A DNA stretch of 38,028 bases from Aigarchaeota archaeon (lineage in GTDB: Archaea; Thermoproteota; Nitrososphaeria_A; Caldarchaeales; Wolframiiraptoraceae). The translations under genes and the position numbers were made by a program. The stretch is from assembly GCA_025058515.1 (NCBI GenBank), contig JANXDW010000038.1, forward strand, positions 1-38,028, written 5' to 3'. The first letter of the stretch is position 1; every line of letters begins with the position of its first letter. The notes beneath the pieces are model-generated. The model was not told the DNA's origin. It did not search any database and was given only the letters and a program-made list of their open reading frames with translations. Shown here in pieces: positions 1 through 7,930 of the stretch.

Positions 1-1
1 C

Positions 2-565
2 TATCTTAGAGAAAAACATTATACAAAACCTTTAGCAGTATTGGCATTCACAATTCAAGTATTCTTCAGCAAAGCTTACCTTCTATCGATAATGCTGGTT
101 ATTATAACACTACTCATTACATCTCTTAGAGAAAAACATTACAACTATACTGTCTACATATCTTTCCTAACATCATTGGTCCTACTCTTCTACATGCTTA
201 TCTATTCTCAAAACATGCTCACCTTAGCTTTCAAAATATGCAATATCTATTACATATTGGCTTTAACAATCTCCACATGCTTATCGATCATATTACTCTT
301 AGATAGAGATATTACAAACTCATCAAAAATAGCTACAGCGTCCATACCGCTTCTCATAGGAAGCTTGTTCTTCTTCAAAGAATCTTACACAACTTTAATC
401 TACACAGCCATATTAACATCTTCATTCCTCACAACATATATACCCAAGTCTATAACTATTGATAGAGCAAGTCGAGAAGAAGTAGAAGTAACAATCATAG
501 TAAACAAGTTTCTAGTTTTTACGCCGATCATAATACTATTTGCAACGAGCATAATCCTCCGATAA
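2..565 (+). CDS. Multi-span membrane protein, 5' end outside the window
   Basis: I do not recognise this protein. The reading frame is open from the first bases of the window, so the TTG at 41 need not be the true start and the gene probably begins upstream. What is visible is a run of about five to six hydrophobic segments separated by short charged loops (LREKHY, DRDITNSSK, DRASREEVE), ending after a final hydrophobic stretch. There is no soluble domain or catalytic motif. An 18-base stretch encoding LREKHY occurs twice, 40 codons apart, which suggests an internal duplication. The gene precedes a glycan-assembly cluster on the same strand, so a role in polymer assembly or transport is possible but not shown by the sequence. 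Confidence 0.6.
   Translation, partial: YLREKHYTKPLAVLAFTIQVFFSKAYLLSIMLVIITLLITSLREKHYNYTVYISFLTSLVLLFYMLIYSQNMLTLAFKICNIYYILALTISTCLSIILLLDRDITNSSKIATASIPLLIGSLFFFKESYTTLIYTAILTSSFLTTYIPKSITIDRASREEVEVTIIVNKFLVFTPIIILFATSIILR
4..141 (+). repeat. 18-base direct repeat, two copies 120 bases apart
   Basis: The sequence tcttagagaaaaacatta is present at 4-21 and again at 124-141. Both copies lie in the same reading frame of the membrane protein and encode LREKHY-type residues exactly 40 codons apart. The sequence between the copies is not otherwise obviously repeated. Confidence 0.8.
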
Positions 566-939
566 ATATTTTCTTTCAGAAACGTTCTTAGATTAATGCC
601 GTTAACCAAAGAGTTGTATAAATGGTCGGAAGACGAACTCAGACGTTTTTGTCGAGGCAGTGAGACGAGGTATTACATGAATTTTTAATAGGTTGAGCTA
701 TTTTACATAAAGATATATTATATTTGAATTTATCAGTATGTTATTGATGATTTTTTCTATCCTCGTTGTACTTGTTTACGTTTAGATACACTTCTTTACA
801 CAGTGGATTATACTCCTGATTCAGATGACTTATGAAAGCTGTAACAGATATCTTGAGAATACATGCATGGCTTAGGTATATTCTTGCAACAATCAGAATT
901 GCAAATCTTCTTGCGGCTCCTTGAAAATTCTTCAAAAGA
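566..939. other. Intergenic stretch without a convincing gene
   Basis: No convincing gene lies between the membrane protein and the promoter at 940. A 30-codon frame at 596-688 (ATG to TAA) has plausible composition (peptide beginning MPLTKELYKWSEDELRRF). It lacks a Shine-Dalgarno site and is too short to judge. A 64-codon minus-strand frame at 741-935 looks accidental. Confidence 0.5.
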
Positions 940-949
940 TTTATATACC
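938..949 (+). promoter_or_regulatory. TATA-like box of the gene at 974
   Basis: The sequence gatttatatacc has its centre about 30 bases before the ATG at 974. This is the spacing expected for a leaderless or near-leaderless archaeal transcript. Because the box lies inside the longer frame that opens at 863, it argues that 974 is the true start. Confidence 0.55.
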
Positions 950-973
950 ACGCGTAGAAGTAAAAATTTGAGT

Positions 974-1402
974 ATGTTTATTCATGAAAATTCATTATCC
1001 ATTTCGCAGAAATCTTCTATAAATGTGGGCGTTATAATATTGCAGGACTTACGGAATACTGTAGTAAGGGTTAAGAAGAGGAGGAGATGGTACTTAGTTA
1101 ACAAGTTAACTCGAGCCTTCTTAGAATCCTGTCTTATAATGAAGTTAAAGAGTGTCAAAAGTCTCACCTTAATGAAAGTTATAGTTAAGACTATAAGAGA
1201 GCTTAAAGAAGTACTCTCAGAAGAGACTAGATTAATTAAGATAGGTGTAAACGAGGCTTGGAAGATAAGTAAGCTGGCCTTAAGTTGGGGTCACACCACT
1301 TCCAGAAATTGGAGAAACGACAAGTACTTCATAATATATCAGGCACTAACATTAAAATGGATATCAAGATTATATTGGAGTGACGTAAAGATAAGATTAT
1401 GA
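974..1402 (+). CDS. Uncharacterised basic protein, 142 aa
   Basis: I do not recognise this family. The frame is open from 863, but the ATG at 974 follows a TATA-like box at 938-949 and is the better start. The protein is basic, with a KKRRRWYLVNKL segment near residues 36-47, and appears mostly alpha-helical. Its C-terminal half is rich in Trp and Arg (WGHTTSRNWRNDKYF, then WISRLYW). There is no signal peptide or membrane segment. The composition suggests a nucleic-acid-binding or mobile-element-derived protein, but no motif proves that. It stands alone between a membrane protein and the glycosyltransferase genes, with about 200 non-coding bases after it. Confidence 0.55.
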   Translation: MFIHENSLSISQKSSINVGVIILQDLRNTVVRVKKRRRWYLVNKLTRAFLESCLIMKLKSVKSLTLMKVIVKTIRELKEVLSEETRLIKIGVNEAWKISKLALSWGHTTSRNWRNDKYFIIYQALTLKWISRLYWSDVKIRL

Positions 1403-1600
1403 ACATGAGAACTATAAGTAGAATTTAAAAGCGTTCCAAGTTCGATCCATTAAGTTAATAGGATTAATAGAATAAGAAATATAATATGCCACTTCCACGA
1501 CATAAACTATCAAAAACATATATTGAAATAGAAGAATTAGATAACTCTCTAAAAATTTAAAAAAGGTCGGAATCATTTCTGAAAGACACATTATAAAAGA

Positions 1601-2509
1601 ATGTCTCCAGAATTTAAAGTTCCTAAAGATATTATTACAGTGGTGTTACCAACGTTAAATGAAGAGAAAGCGGTAGGTAATGTTATTCAGGAGTTACTAA
1701 ACACTGGATACAGAAATATACTCGTTGTTGATGGTCACTCTACTGATAGAACTGTTGAGATTGCTCGCTCATATGGTGTTGAAGTAATCTATCAAGTAGG
1801 TGTTGGAAAAGCAGATGCTATAAAAACAGCTATTGAAAACGTTAAGACACCTTATTTGGTTATAATGGATTGTGATGGAACATATAATCCAAAAGATATA
1901 GAGAACATATTACGAGCGGCTTTAGAACACAATCTTGACGAAGTAATAGGGTACAGAAGAGATAGAAAAAACATACCATTTCTTAATAGAGTGGGCAACA
2001 GGCTGATTAGTAGCTTGTTGACGATATTGATGGGTCAAAGGGTTCGGGATCCATGTAGTGGAATGTATTTACTAAAGACGGATTTTGCAAAGAAGCTTGA
2101 AATAACTGCCACTGGTTTTGATGTAGAAGCCGAGATTGTTGCTCAATCTTTATCTTTAGGCAAAGTTGCCGAGATCGCGATTGAGTATAGGAAGAGAATT
2201 GGAATATCTAAATTAAAATCTCTTAAAGACGGTATTAGAATAATCTTAACTATGTTCAAAATAACTTGGCTTTATAGCCCAATTTTTCTATTCTCCAGCA
2301 TAGCCTCTATACTTAGCATACCGGGTTTTATCATAATCTTCTGGCAACTTTATGAGAGATATCTCCATGGAGAGAAAGCATTCTCATGGGGCTGGACTCT
2401 TCTAGGATTAACCCTTCTCATGATAGGTTTACAAGCCCTCACAATGACAATGATAGTATTAACATTGAAAAGATTTGAGAGGAGGCTTCTAAAACTTAGA
2501 ATATTATGA
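1601..2509 (+). CDS. GT2 glycosyltransferase, dolichyl-phosphate sugar transferase type
   Basis: This 302-residue protein is a family 2 glycosyltransferase of the dolichol-phosphate mannose/glucose synthase type, which moves a sugar from a nucleotide donor to a lipid phosphate at the cytoplasmic membrane face. The GT-A fold motifs are in order: PTLNEE (17-22), VVDGHSTD (42-49) and the metal-binding MDCDGTY (89-95). Two hydrophobic segments near 226-250 and 262-288 anchor the C terminus, as in archaeal AglD/AglJ-like enzymes. The ATG at 1601 is followed directly by the conserved region, so little N-terminal sequence can be missing. The next gene starts four bases after the stop, indicating one transcript. 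The exact sugar cannot be read from the sequence. Confidence 0.9.
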   Translation: MSPEFKVPKDIITVVLPTLNEEKAVGNVIQELLNTGYRNILVVDGHSTDRTVEIARSYGVEVIYQVGVGKADAIKTAIENVKTPYLVIMDCDGTYNPKDIENILRAALEHNLDEVIGYRRDRKNIPFLNRVGNRLISSLLTILMGQRVRDPCSGMYLLKTDFAKKLEITATGFDVEAEIVAQSLSLGKVAEIAIEYRKRIGISKLKSLKDGIRIILTMFKITWLYSPIFLFSSIASILSIPGFIIIFWQLYERYLHGEKAFSWGWTLLGLTLLMIGLQALTMTMIVLTLKRFERRLLKLRIL

Positions 2510-2513
2510 AAAC

Positions 2514-3725
2514 ATGAAAATAATATACTTAACTAACCTTTTTTCAAATTCATGTGGTAGTGAGTATGTCTTTTGGATATACGCTAAGTACATGGTTTTG
2601 GAAGGGCATGAAGTAGTCGTTGTATGTTACAGAGCTGAAGAAGAAGCTATAAAAAACGCTGAGAACTTAGTCCATGATGAGAAACTGCATATCTATCAGC
2701 TACGTCCTAACATTATACATCGAGGAGTCTTATTTACAGATATTCACTCTAACTTCTCTTATATTAGTGAAGGGTTATCCATTTTGAAGGAACTATGTAA
2801 AAACCATGATATAACGATAATCCATTCCAATACCTATATACCTGTATTATTAGGCTTCATGATTAGTAAATTCTTTAGAAAACCTCACTTTTTAACATTA
2901 CATGATGTCGCATCAATAGAGGGAACCAGATTTATTTACCGATGGTTCAGAGAGGATAATGCCGCCTTTGCAGCTGGTGCCAAATCTATATTTGCCAAAG
3001 CATATGAACAATTTATTCTTTCTTTACCATATAATGGAATTATTGTTCCATCTTTGACAACTTTAGAAGACCTTCGACAATTAAGATTTTCTAAGAAGAA
3101 TATTTTCGTTTTACCAAACGCTATAGACCCTTCCTTATACGATCAAGAGCATGTTAGCAATATTACATATGAACCAATTATACTTTATATAGGCAGGCTT
3201 GTATGGTATAAGAATTTGGACGTTTTGTTTTTGGCGTTTAAGCAAGTATCTAAGACTTATAGTAATGCTAAGCTTATTATAATTGGAGATGGACCATCAA
3301 AGACGCGATATGAACAACTGGCAATAAGGCTTGGCTTAAAAAATCGTATAGAGTTCTTAGGAAAGGTTCCGGGAAGGATTAGAGATTACTGGTTATCAAG
3401 AGCCACTGCAATAGTTAATCCATCACTATATGAGGGCTTTGGCTTAACAATATTAGAAGCTTGGTTATTCAAAAAGCCTATAATAGTCTCAAATATAAAA
3501 CCTTTGTCAGATATTATTAAAGATGGAGGAGGATTTACATTTCCTCCTAATGACCCAAGAACTTTAGCAGAGAAACTCATATTACTTCTCTCAGATAAAT
3601 ATACCTCTCAGGAAGTAGGTGAAAGAGGTTATAGAAAATTTGAAGCTTATTATAGACCTGATAAGGTAACTTCAACATTAAGTAAAATTTACAGATCCTT
3701 CCTAGAGCAGGAGACGTCATCTTAA
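2514..3725 (+). CDS. GT4-family glycosyltransferase
   Basis: This 403-residue protein is a GT-B fold retaining glycosyltransferase (GT4, Glycos_transf_1). The N-terminal Rossmann half contains a Gly/Ser-rich start and HDVAS. The C-terminal half contains ILYIGRLVWYKNLDVLF, IIIGDGP, and the donor-binding E-x7-E motif in YEGFGLTILEAW. There is no membrane segment, so it probably acts at the inner face of the membrane on a lipid-linked glycan. It is four bases downstream of the GT2 gene and probably cotranscribed with it. The N-terminal sequence MKIIYLTNLFSNSCGSEY is typical of the family and supports the ATG at 2514. Donor and acceptor sugars are unknown. Confidence 0.9.
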   Translation: MKIIYLTNLFSNSCGSEYVFWIYAKYMVLEGHEVVVVCYRAEEEAIKNAENLVHDEKLHIYQLRPNIIHRGVLFTDIHSNFSYISEGLSILKELCKNHDITIIHSNTYIPVLLGFMISKFFRKPHFLTLHDVASIEGTRFIYRWFREDNAAFAAGAKSIFAKAYEQFILSLPYNGIIVPSLTTLEDLRQLRFSKKNIFVLPNAIDPSLYDQEHVSNITYEPIILYIGRLVWYKNLDVLFLAFKQVSKTYSNAKLIIIGDGPSKTRYEQLAIRLGLKNRIEFLGKVPGRIRDYWLSRATAIVNPSLYEGFGLTILEAWLFKKPIIVSNIKPLSDIIKDGGGFTFPPNDPRTLAEKLILLLSDKYTSQEVGERGYRKFEAYYRPDKVTSTLSKIYRSFLEQETSS

Positions 3726-4188
3726 ATTTATTCCACATGCTTATGTTTCTTTAATGTCCAAAAATGTTTATATAAGCTTTTACTCATGATTATGAAAATT
3801 TAACAGCTAAATTTTTGACTTTTAGGGAAAAGCAATTTCAACCCAATACAAGCAGATTCAAAAATCATTGTTTTTCATTTTACCCTATTTTCACTTCAAT
3901 GAAGTACACATTTTAAAGATAAAACGCTAATGCTTCTACTAAGATGAAGGATGAAGATTATGAATTATGAAAGTTTTGAGAAAATAATATTGACATTCTT
4001 CCTAAATGTAAAAAAGAGATATGCATATGATGAGCCAATAGAATTTAACTTAAAAATAACCTGCACTCAAGATTCGGTGATTGCTAAAATTTTACTATAA
4101 AATATTGCTTATATGAAGAATTGTTAATTCTATGTATCTTATTATCTTCTAAGTTTTAAGAAATCGCACATAAGGAATATCTAAAAAC
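3726..4188. other. 463-base gene-poor stretch with an unused-looking promoter
   Basis: The stretch is very AT-rich. A strong TATA-like sequence (tttatataagc, 3767-3777) is not followed by a long frame, so it may drive a long 5' leader of the methyltransferase gene or a non-coding RNA. A 46-codon frame lies at 3960-4100. No tRNA, CRISPR or terminal inverted repeat is visible. Confidence 0.5.
3960..4100 (+). CDS. Possible small protein or gene remnant, 46 aa
   Basis: ATG at 3960 to TAA at 4098-4100. The middle of the peptide (KKRYAYDEPIEFNLKITC) resembles the first strands of Ig-like or intracellular-inhibitor-type beta domains, which often read Y-x-x-x-E-P-I-x-F-x-L. It may therefore be the remnant of a larger gene. 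There is no clear Shine-Dalgarno site. Nothing else supports expression, and it may be chance. Confidence 0.25.
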   Translation: MNYESFEKIILTFFLNVKKRYAYDEPIEFNLKITCTQDSVIAKILL

Positions 4189-5133
4189 ATGAAAATGTTA
4201 AAGTTTTCACGTAGGAATGTAATATCAAATCTAATTTCCTATTTACTATATTCTCCAATGATGTGGATGAGTGTTCTTTCTACAAATCATAAATTTGTAT
4301 TTCCTCTTCTACGAACTTGCTTCTTAGATTTTGGTTACATGTTATTTAAACGGTCTTATATAAGGGGGGATTCTTCTTTTCTAGGGAAACATCTAAAATA
4401 CAATTCATTAGTAAGGTCGATCAGTAATAAATTTTTTCTCGTTAGAAAATATTCAGAAGACTTAGGAGTTGTATCTCCAATATCTGAGGTAAGGGAATTT
4501 AGAATTATGAATAAGTTGATTAAGAAGGTTAATGAATGCTTAAGAACATACAGAGAAAGTCCATTCTTGATTTTTATAGATGTAGGGGCACATATAGGAA
4601 AATACTCTGTGCAATTTTTTGACAAAGTACATAAAGTAGTTGCAATAGAGCCTGATCCTAATAATTTTGCATTATTAAAGATTAATATCAGACTAAATAA
4701 AGCAGAAAATATCATTCCATTACAACTAGCAGCAGGTGCCGTCGAGCAGTATGCTAAATTATATAGCAGCAATCTTCTAACTGGGCGAACCTATATAACA
4801 ATGAGAGATGAACGGGTAAAAAGAAAGAAGAATGTAGAAGAATATATTGTTAAGGTAATGCGAGTAGAGGATATATTAAAAAGGTTAGGTTTGATGCAAG
4901 ATAACATAATTTACATCGTTAAGATTGACGTGGAAGGATATGAAGAAAAAGTTTTAAAGGGTATGAGTGAGGTACTTCCTAAAACTATAATTCTTATGAT
5001 TGAGACATCCTATGAAAATTTTAGGAATGTATTAAACCTCTTACCCAGAACATTCTATTTGGTTGCGAGCTTTTATTATCCTAAAACAATCAATCTAATA
5101 TTTATTCAAAGAAAGATGGTAAATGCCATATAA
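4189..5133 (+). CDS. FkbM-family SAM-dependent methyltransferase
   Basis: This 314-residue protein has the FkbM methyltransferase fold in its C-terminal two thirds. SAM-binding motif I is IFIDVGAHIGKYS (near 128-140), followed by the acidic EPDPNN (154-159) that binds the SAM ribose, and the family hallmark VKIDVEGYEEKVLKG (244-258). FkbM enzymes O-methylate sugars or polyketides, and in glycan clusters they usually methylate sugar hydroxyls. The first 100 residues are unlike the family core, with a hydrophobic patch (ISNLISYLLYSPMMW) that could touch the membrane. M3 is an alternative start. Its position between glycosyltransferase genes and a GT-C-like membrane protein suggests methylation of the surface glycan (inference). 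Confidence 0.85.
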   Translation: MKMLKFSRRNVISNLISYLLYSPMMWMSVLSTNHKFVFPLLRTCFLDFGYMLFKRSYIRGDSSFLGKHLKYNSLVRSISNKFFLVRKYSEDLGVVSPISEVREFRIMNKLIKKVNECLRTYRESPFLIFIDVGAHIGKYSVQFFDKVHKVVAIEPDPNNFALLKINIRLNKAENIIPLQLAAGAVEQYAKLYSSNLLTGRTYITMRDERVKRKKNVEEYIVKVMRVEDILKRLGLMQDNIIYIVKIDVEGYEEKVLKGMSEVLPKTIILMIETSYENFRNVLNLLPRTFYLVASFYYPKTINLIFIQRKMVNAI

Positions 5134-5166
5134 TATTCTTACTCAGACCAAAGTATAAGGTACATC

Positions 5167-6972
5167 ATGAAGATGAAAAAATTTACTCTTAATGAGAACC
5201 TGTCAGCTGGGTTCAAACTTTTAGCATTCCAAACTATTTTTATTGTTTTATCACCATTGATACAAAACATCTTTCAATATTTTGTATTGTATAACGATCC
5301 ATATCATCTCGCATTTATTTTTATAGTATTATTTCCATACTTATCTGGTATACTGTCTGTATTTATTCTGGGACGCGACGGAGAGATTTTCCTTGAAAAT
5401 GAGAATAAAACAGAAAAAAGAACTCTATTTGATAGTAAAGATCTGCTGCTTATGCTCTCATCTTTCGTTATAGCTTTAATGCTGTGGAGTAGATGGTTAT
5501 TTTACGAGCTTCCAGTAGGATTTGATACACCAAGATATCTCGCAGATGCTAAGAGATCTCTTGAACAATGGCATTCAATTGATATTAATAATCTGCTTTT
5601 CACGAGACAGCTATATCATTTAATTCTCGGTTTGGGATTAAAACTCTTTAATGAAGATGCTCTCCTATTAGGCAAGTCATTATGGCTACAAGTTCTTCTT
5701 ATCTTATTTGCAAATTATTTACTGATAAAGTCAGTAACTGGATCTAGAATAGCAGCTCTATTTTCAAATTATATGTGGGTTCTCTGGATTAGGACATCTA
5801 GAGTTATTACTGACTTACACGCAAATACGTTCGGCATATTTATTATACTATTGACACAGTTCACTTTAACATTATGGTTAAAAAGACCTACGATAAAGCT
5901 TTTAATCTTATTTTTCTTCTCATCTTCACTAATCTTACCTATCCATAATTTATCCTTTGCAGTTTTTGCATTATCACTATCATCTTATTTTGTTATTTTA
6001 AGTTTATCAAAAACCTCTATAGAAACATATTGCAAAATTCCACAGCTAAAAGCATTAGAATATTCAAGAAAATTTTTCATTTTGATACCTTTGGTTACCT
6101 ATATGATGGCCTTGATCGTTATGTCTAAATTGAATCTTGCTGATTTATTAAGGTGGTGGTGGCCTGAAACACCGATATATGATCTAGATAAATTCATCAA
6201 TAGCCTAGGTGGTTTAGTTCCAACGCTATTCACGCAATTTACGATTCTTTGTATTGTTTTGTTTGAGAGGAGAAATCCGATTTTTAGATACTTCTTTTCA
6301 TATCTCTTTATTACGTTACTTTGCTTTCAAAATAATATTTTTGGATTACATGCCCTTCCAGAGAGATTTGCAGTTTTTACATTTCTTCCTTTTTACTCAG
6401 GAATAGGATTATTCTTTCTATCAAGATTTTTTCAGAAAGTTATTAAACTTAATCTAAATATTAAATTTTTAATTAGGAGAAAATACATTCGAGCCCATTT
6501 TAGCTCTAAGGTCATCCATTTACTATTATTATTGTTTATAATGCTTGTTTCTCTATACCCGATGAGTATAGATCAAGTTAATTATGTATCTAAAACTAAA
6601 CCTTTGATAAATATAGATGAATACCAATGTTTAAAATTAGTCTATGAAAATCATATTTCTTTGGAAGAATATGAAAATAAAACAGTAGTAATTGTTGTCC
6701 CTAGACCTGTCCTTACAGAGTGGTTCAGAGAAATTTATCCTTATGCAATAAAGCTTAAAAGTCCTAACGTAGATCTTTTGAATGGAATATATGTTATCTC
6801 TTATAATCTATTGGAAAATAATTCATTTCCTAGAAAGTGGGATATAGTGTATTTAGTTAATATTGGTAATGAAATTAACACTAAGATTTCAATGGAAAAA
6901 TATCATTTAATAGAAGTTTCAGATAAAAATTGCAAAATTATTAAAGTAATCCTTAATAATTCTTTAACTTAA
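5167..6972 (+). CDS. Large multi-span membrane protein, probable GT-C-type glycosyltransferase
   Basis: This 601-residue protein has about ten to twelve hydrophobic segments in the first 470 residues and a soluble C-terminal part of about 130 residues. After the second or third segment comes a loop with GFDTPRYLADAKRSLEQW, an acidic and Arg-containing loop like the first extracytoplasmic loop of GT-C enzymes that use lipid-linked donors. No STT3 WWDYG motif is present, so it is not a classical oligosaccharyltransferase. A flippase, polymerase or other membrane assembly factor is also possible. It follows the FkbM gene by 33 bases and precedes the sulfatase-like gene by 19, consistent with one operon. 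Confidence 0.6.
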   Translation: MKMKKFTLNENLSAGFKLLAFQTIFIVLSPLIQNIFQYFVLYNDPYHLAFIFIVLFPYLSGILSVFILGRDGEIFLENENKTEKRTLFDSKDLLLMLSSFVIALMLWSRWLFYELPVGFDTPRYLADAKRSLEQWHSIDINNLLFTRQLYHLILGLGLKLFNEDALLLGKSLWLQVLLILFANYLLIKSVTGSRIAALFSNYMWVLWIRTSRVITDLHANTFGIFIILLTQFTLTLWLKRPTIKLLILFFFSSSLILPIHNLSFAVFALSLSSYFVILSLSKTSIETYCKIPQLKALEYSRKFFILIPLVTYMMALIVMSKLNLADLLRWWWPETPIYDLDKFINSLGGLVPTLFTQFTILCIVLFERRNPIFRYFFSYLFITLLCFQNNIFGLHALPERFAVFTFLPFYSGIGLFFLSRFFQKVIKLNLNIKFLIRRKYIRAHFSSKVIHLLLLLFIMLVSLYPMSIDQVNYVSKTKPLINIDEYQCLKLVYENHISLEEYENKTVVIVVPRPVLTEWFREIYPYAIKLKSPNVDLLNGIYVISYNLLENNSFPRKWDIVYLVNIGNEINTKISMEKYHLIEVSDKNCKIIKVILNNSLT

Positions 6973-6991
6973 TTAACTTAAAAGCCAGAAG

Positions 6992-7930
6992 ATGATTCTA
7001 AAAATAATGGAAGAAGATTGGGATGTTCTATTAATCTTAGATGCATGTAGATATGATTTTTTCGAGAAAATATGTGGTGAGTATTTTGAGGGTAAATTGG
7101 AAAGACGCTTGTCAGTAGATTTTTGCACCTTGAGTTGGGCGATCAAATCATTTCAAGGACATTATCCTGATGTAATATATGTTTCCGGCACTCCTTACAT
7201 TTCAAGTAAACATGAATTTGACGGTTTTCGAGGTAGCAAGCATTTCAATCAAGTCATTGATGTATGGGAATATGGATGGCAGGAGGGGTTGGGGGTTCAT
7301 CCAAGAATTGTAACGGAATCTGCAATAAAAGTGTTAAGAACTTTTAATAGTAAGCGGGTAATAATTCATTACTTACAACCTCACACCCCGTACATAAGTA
7401 ATGAATTATTTAGAGAGTTGTGGACAGCAATGGAAAAAATGCCAGTATGGATATTAATGAGAGTAGAGTACAATCTTATAACGAAAAATATCGATAAAAT
7501 TATTAATATTTTATCATTCCTTTTTTCAAGAGTAGGTCTGTTACGTGAACGCGTTGCGCTACGTATATTACTAGGTCAACTGTTTTTAGGTAATCCTGTA
7601 AAAAACTTTGCTCGAAAATATGGAATAGAAATTCTTAGAATAGCATATGAACAAAATTTACGCATTGTGATGAAATATGCTGCAATATTATGTTACAAAA
7701 TATTAAAAGAGAATCCTTCTGCAAAGATACTGATAACTTCTGACCATGGAGAATTACTAGGTGAAGATGGGCTTTTCGGACATTACAATGATCACATATA
7801 TACTAGGCTAGTTCCTTTATTAAGAGTGAGAAATGTAAAGATTTCTGATGACTCTATTAAAAAATTTGACAAAGAATTACTAAGACACAAGATCAAAAAA
7901 TTAAAATATAAATTTGGGTGGATCGGTTAA
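6992..7930 (+). CDS. Sulfatase/alkaline-phosphatase-fold hydrolase or transferase
   Basis: This 312-residue protein belongs to the alkaline phosphatase/sulfatase superfamily. The N-terminal metal site is ILDACRYD (15-22), and the C-terminal metal site is ITSDHGELLGEDGLFGHYNDH, the D-H-G-E...G-H pattern of sulfatases. It lacks a signal peptide and membrane segments and is shorter than usual (sulfatases are commonly 400-550 residues). It may act in the cytoplasm or depend on its membrane-protein neighbour. In such clusters these proteins may remove or transfer sulfate, phosphate or phospho-alcohol groups on glycans; which one applies here is unknown. Residue 6 (MEEDWD) is an alternative start. 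Its stop overlaps by four bases the stop of the convergent protease gene. Confidence 0.75.
   Translation: MILKIMEEDWDVLLILDACRYDFFEKICGEYFEGKLERRLSVDFCTLSWAIKSFQGHYPDVIYVSGTPYISSKHEFDGFRGSKHFNQVIDVWEYGWQEGLGVHPRIVTESAIKVLRTFNSKRVIIHYLQPHTPYISNELFRELWTAMEKMPVWILMRVEYNLITKNIDKIINILSFLFSRVGLLRERVALRILLGQLFLGNPVKNFARKYGIEILRIAYEQNLRIVMKYAAILCYKILKENPSAKILITSDHGELLGEDGLFGHYNDHIYTRLVPLLRVRNVKISDDSIKKFDKELLRHKIKKLKYKFGWIG

Noticed and set aside
741-935. 64-codon minus-strand frame upstream of the gene at 974
   Set aside because: No promoter or ribosome-binding site, no recognisable motif, and length compatible with chance in AT-rich DNA.
4356-4772. 138-codon minus-strand frame
   Set aside because: It lies fully inside the FkbM methyltransferase gene, whose motifs are clear on the plus strand.
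5167-6972. Oligosaccharyltransferase AglB/STT3
   Set aside because: The WWDYG-type motif and expected length of the soluble domain are missing.
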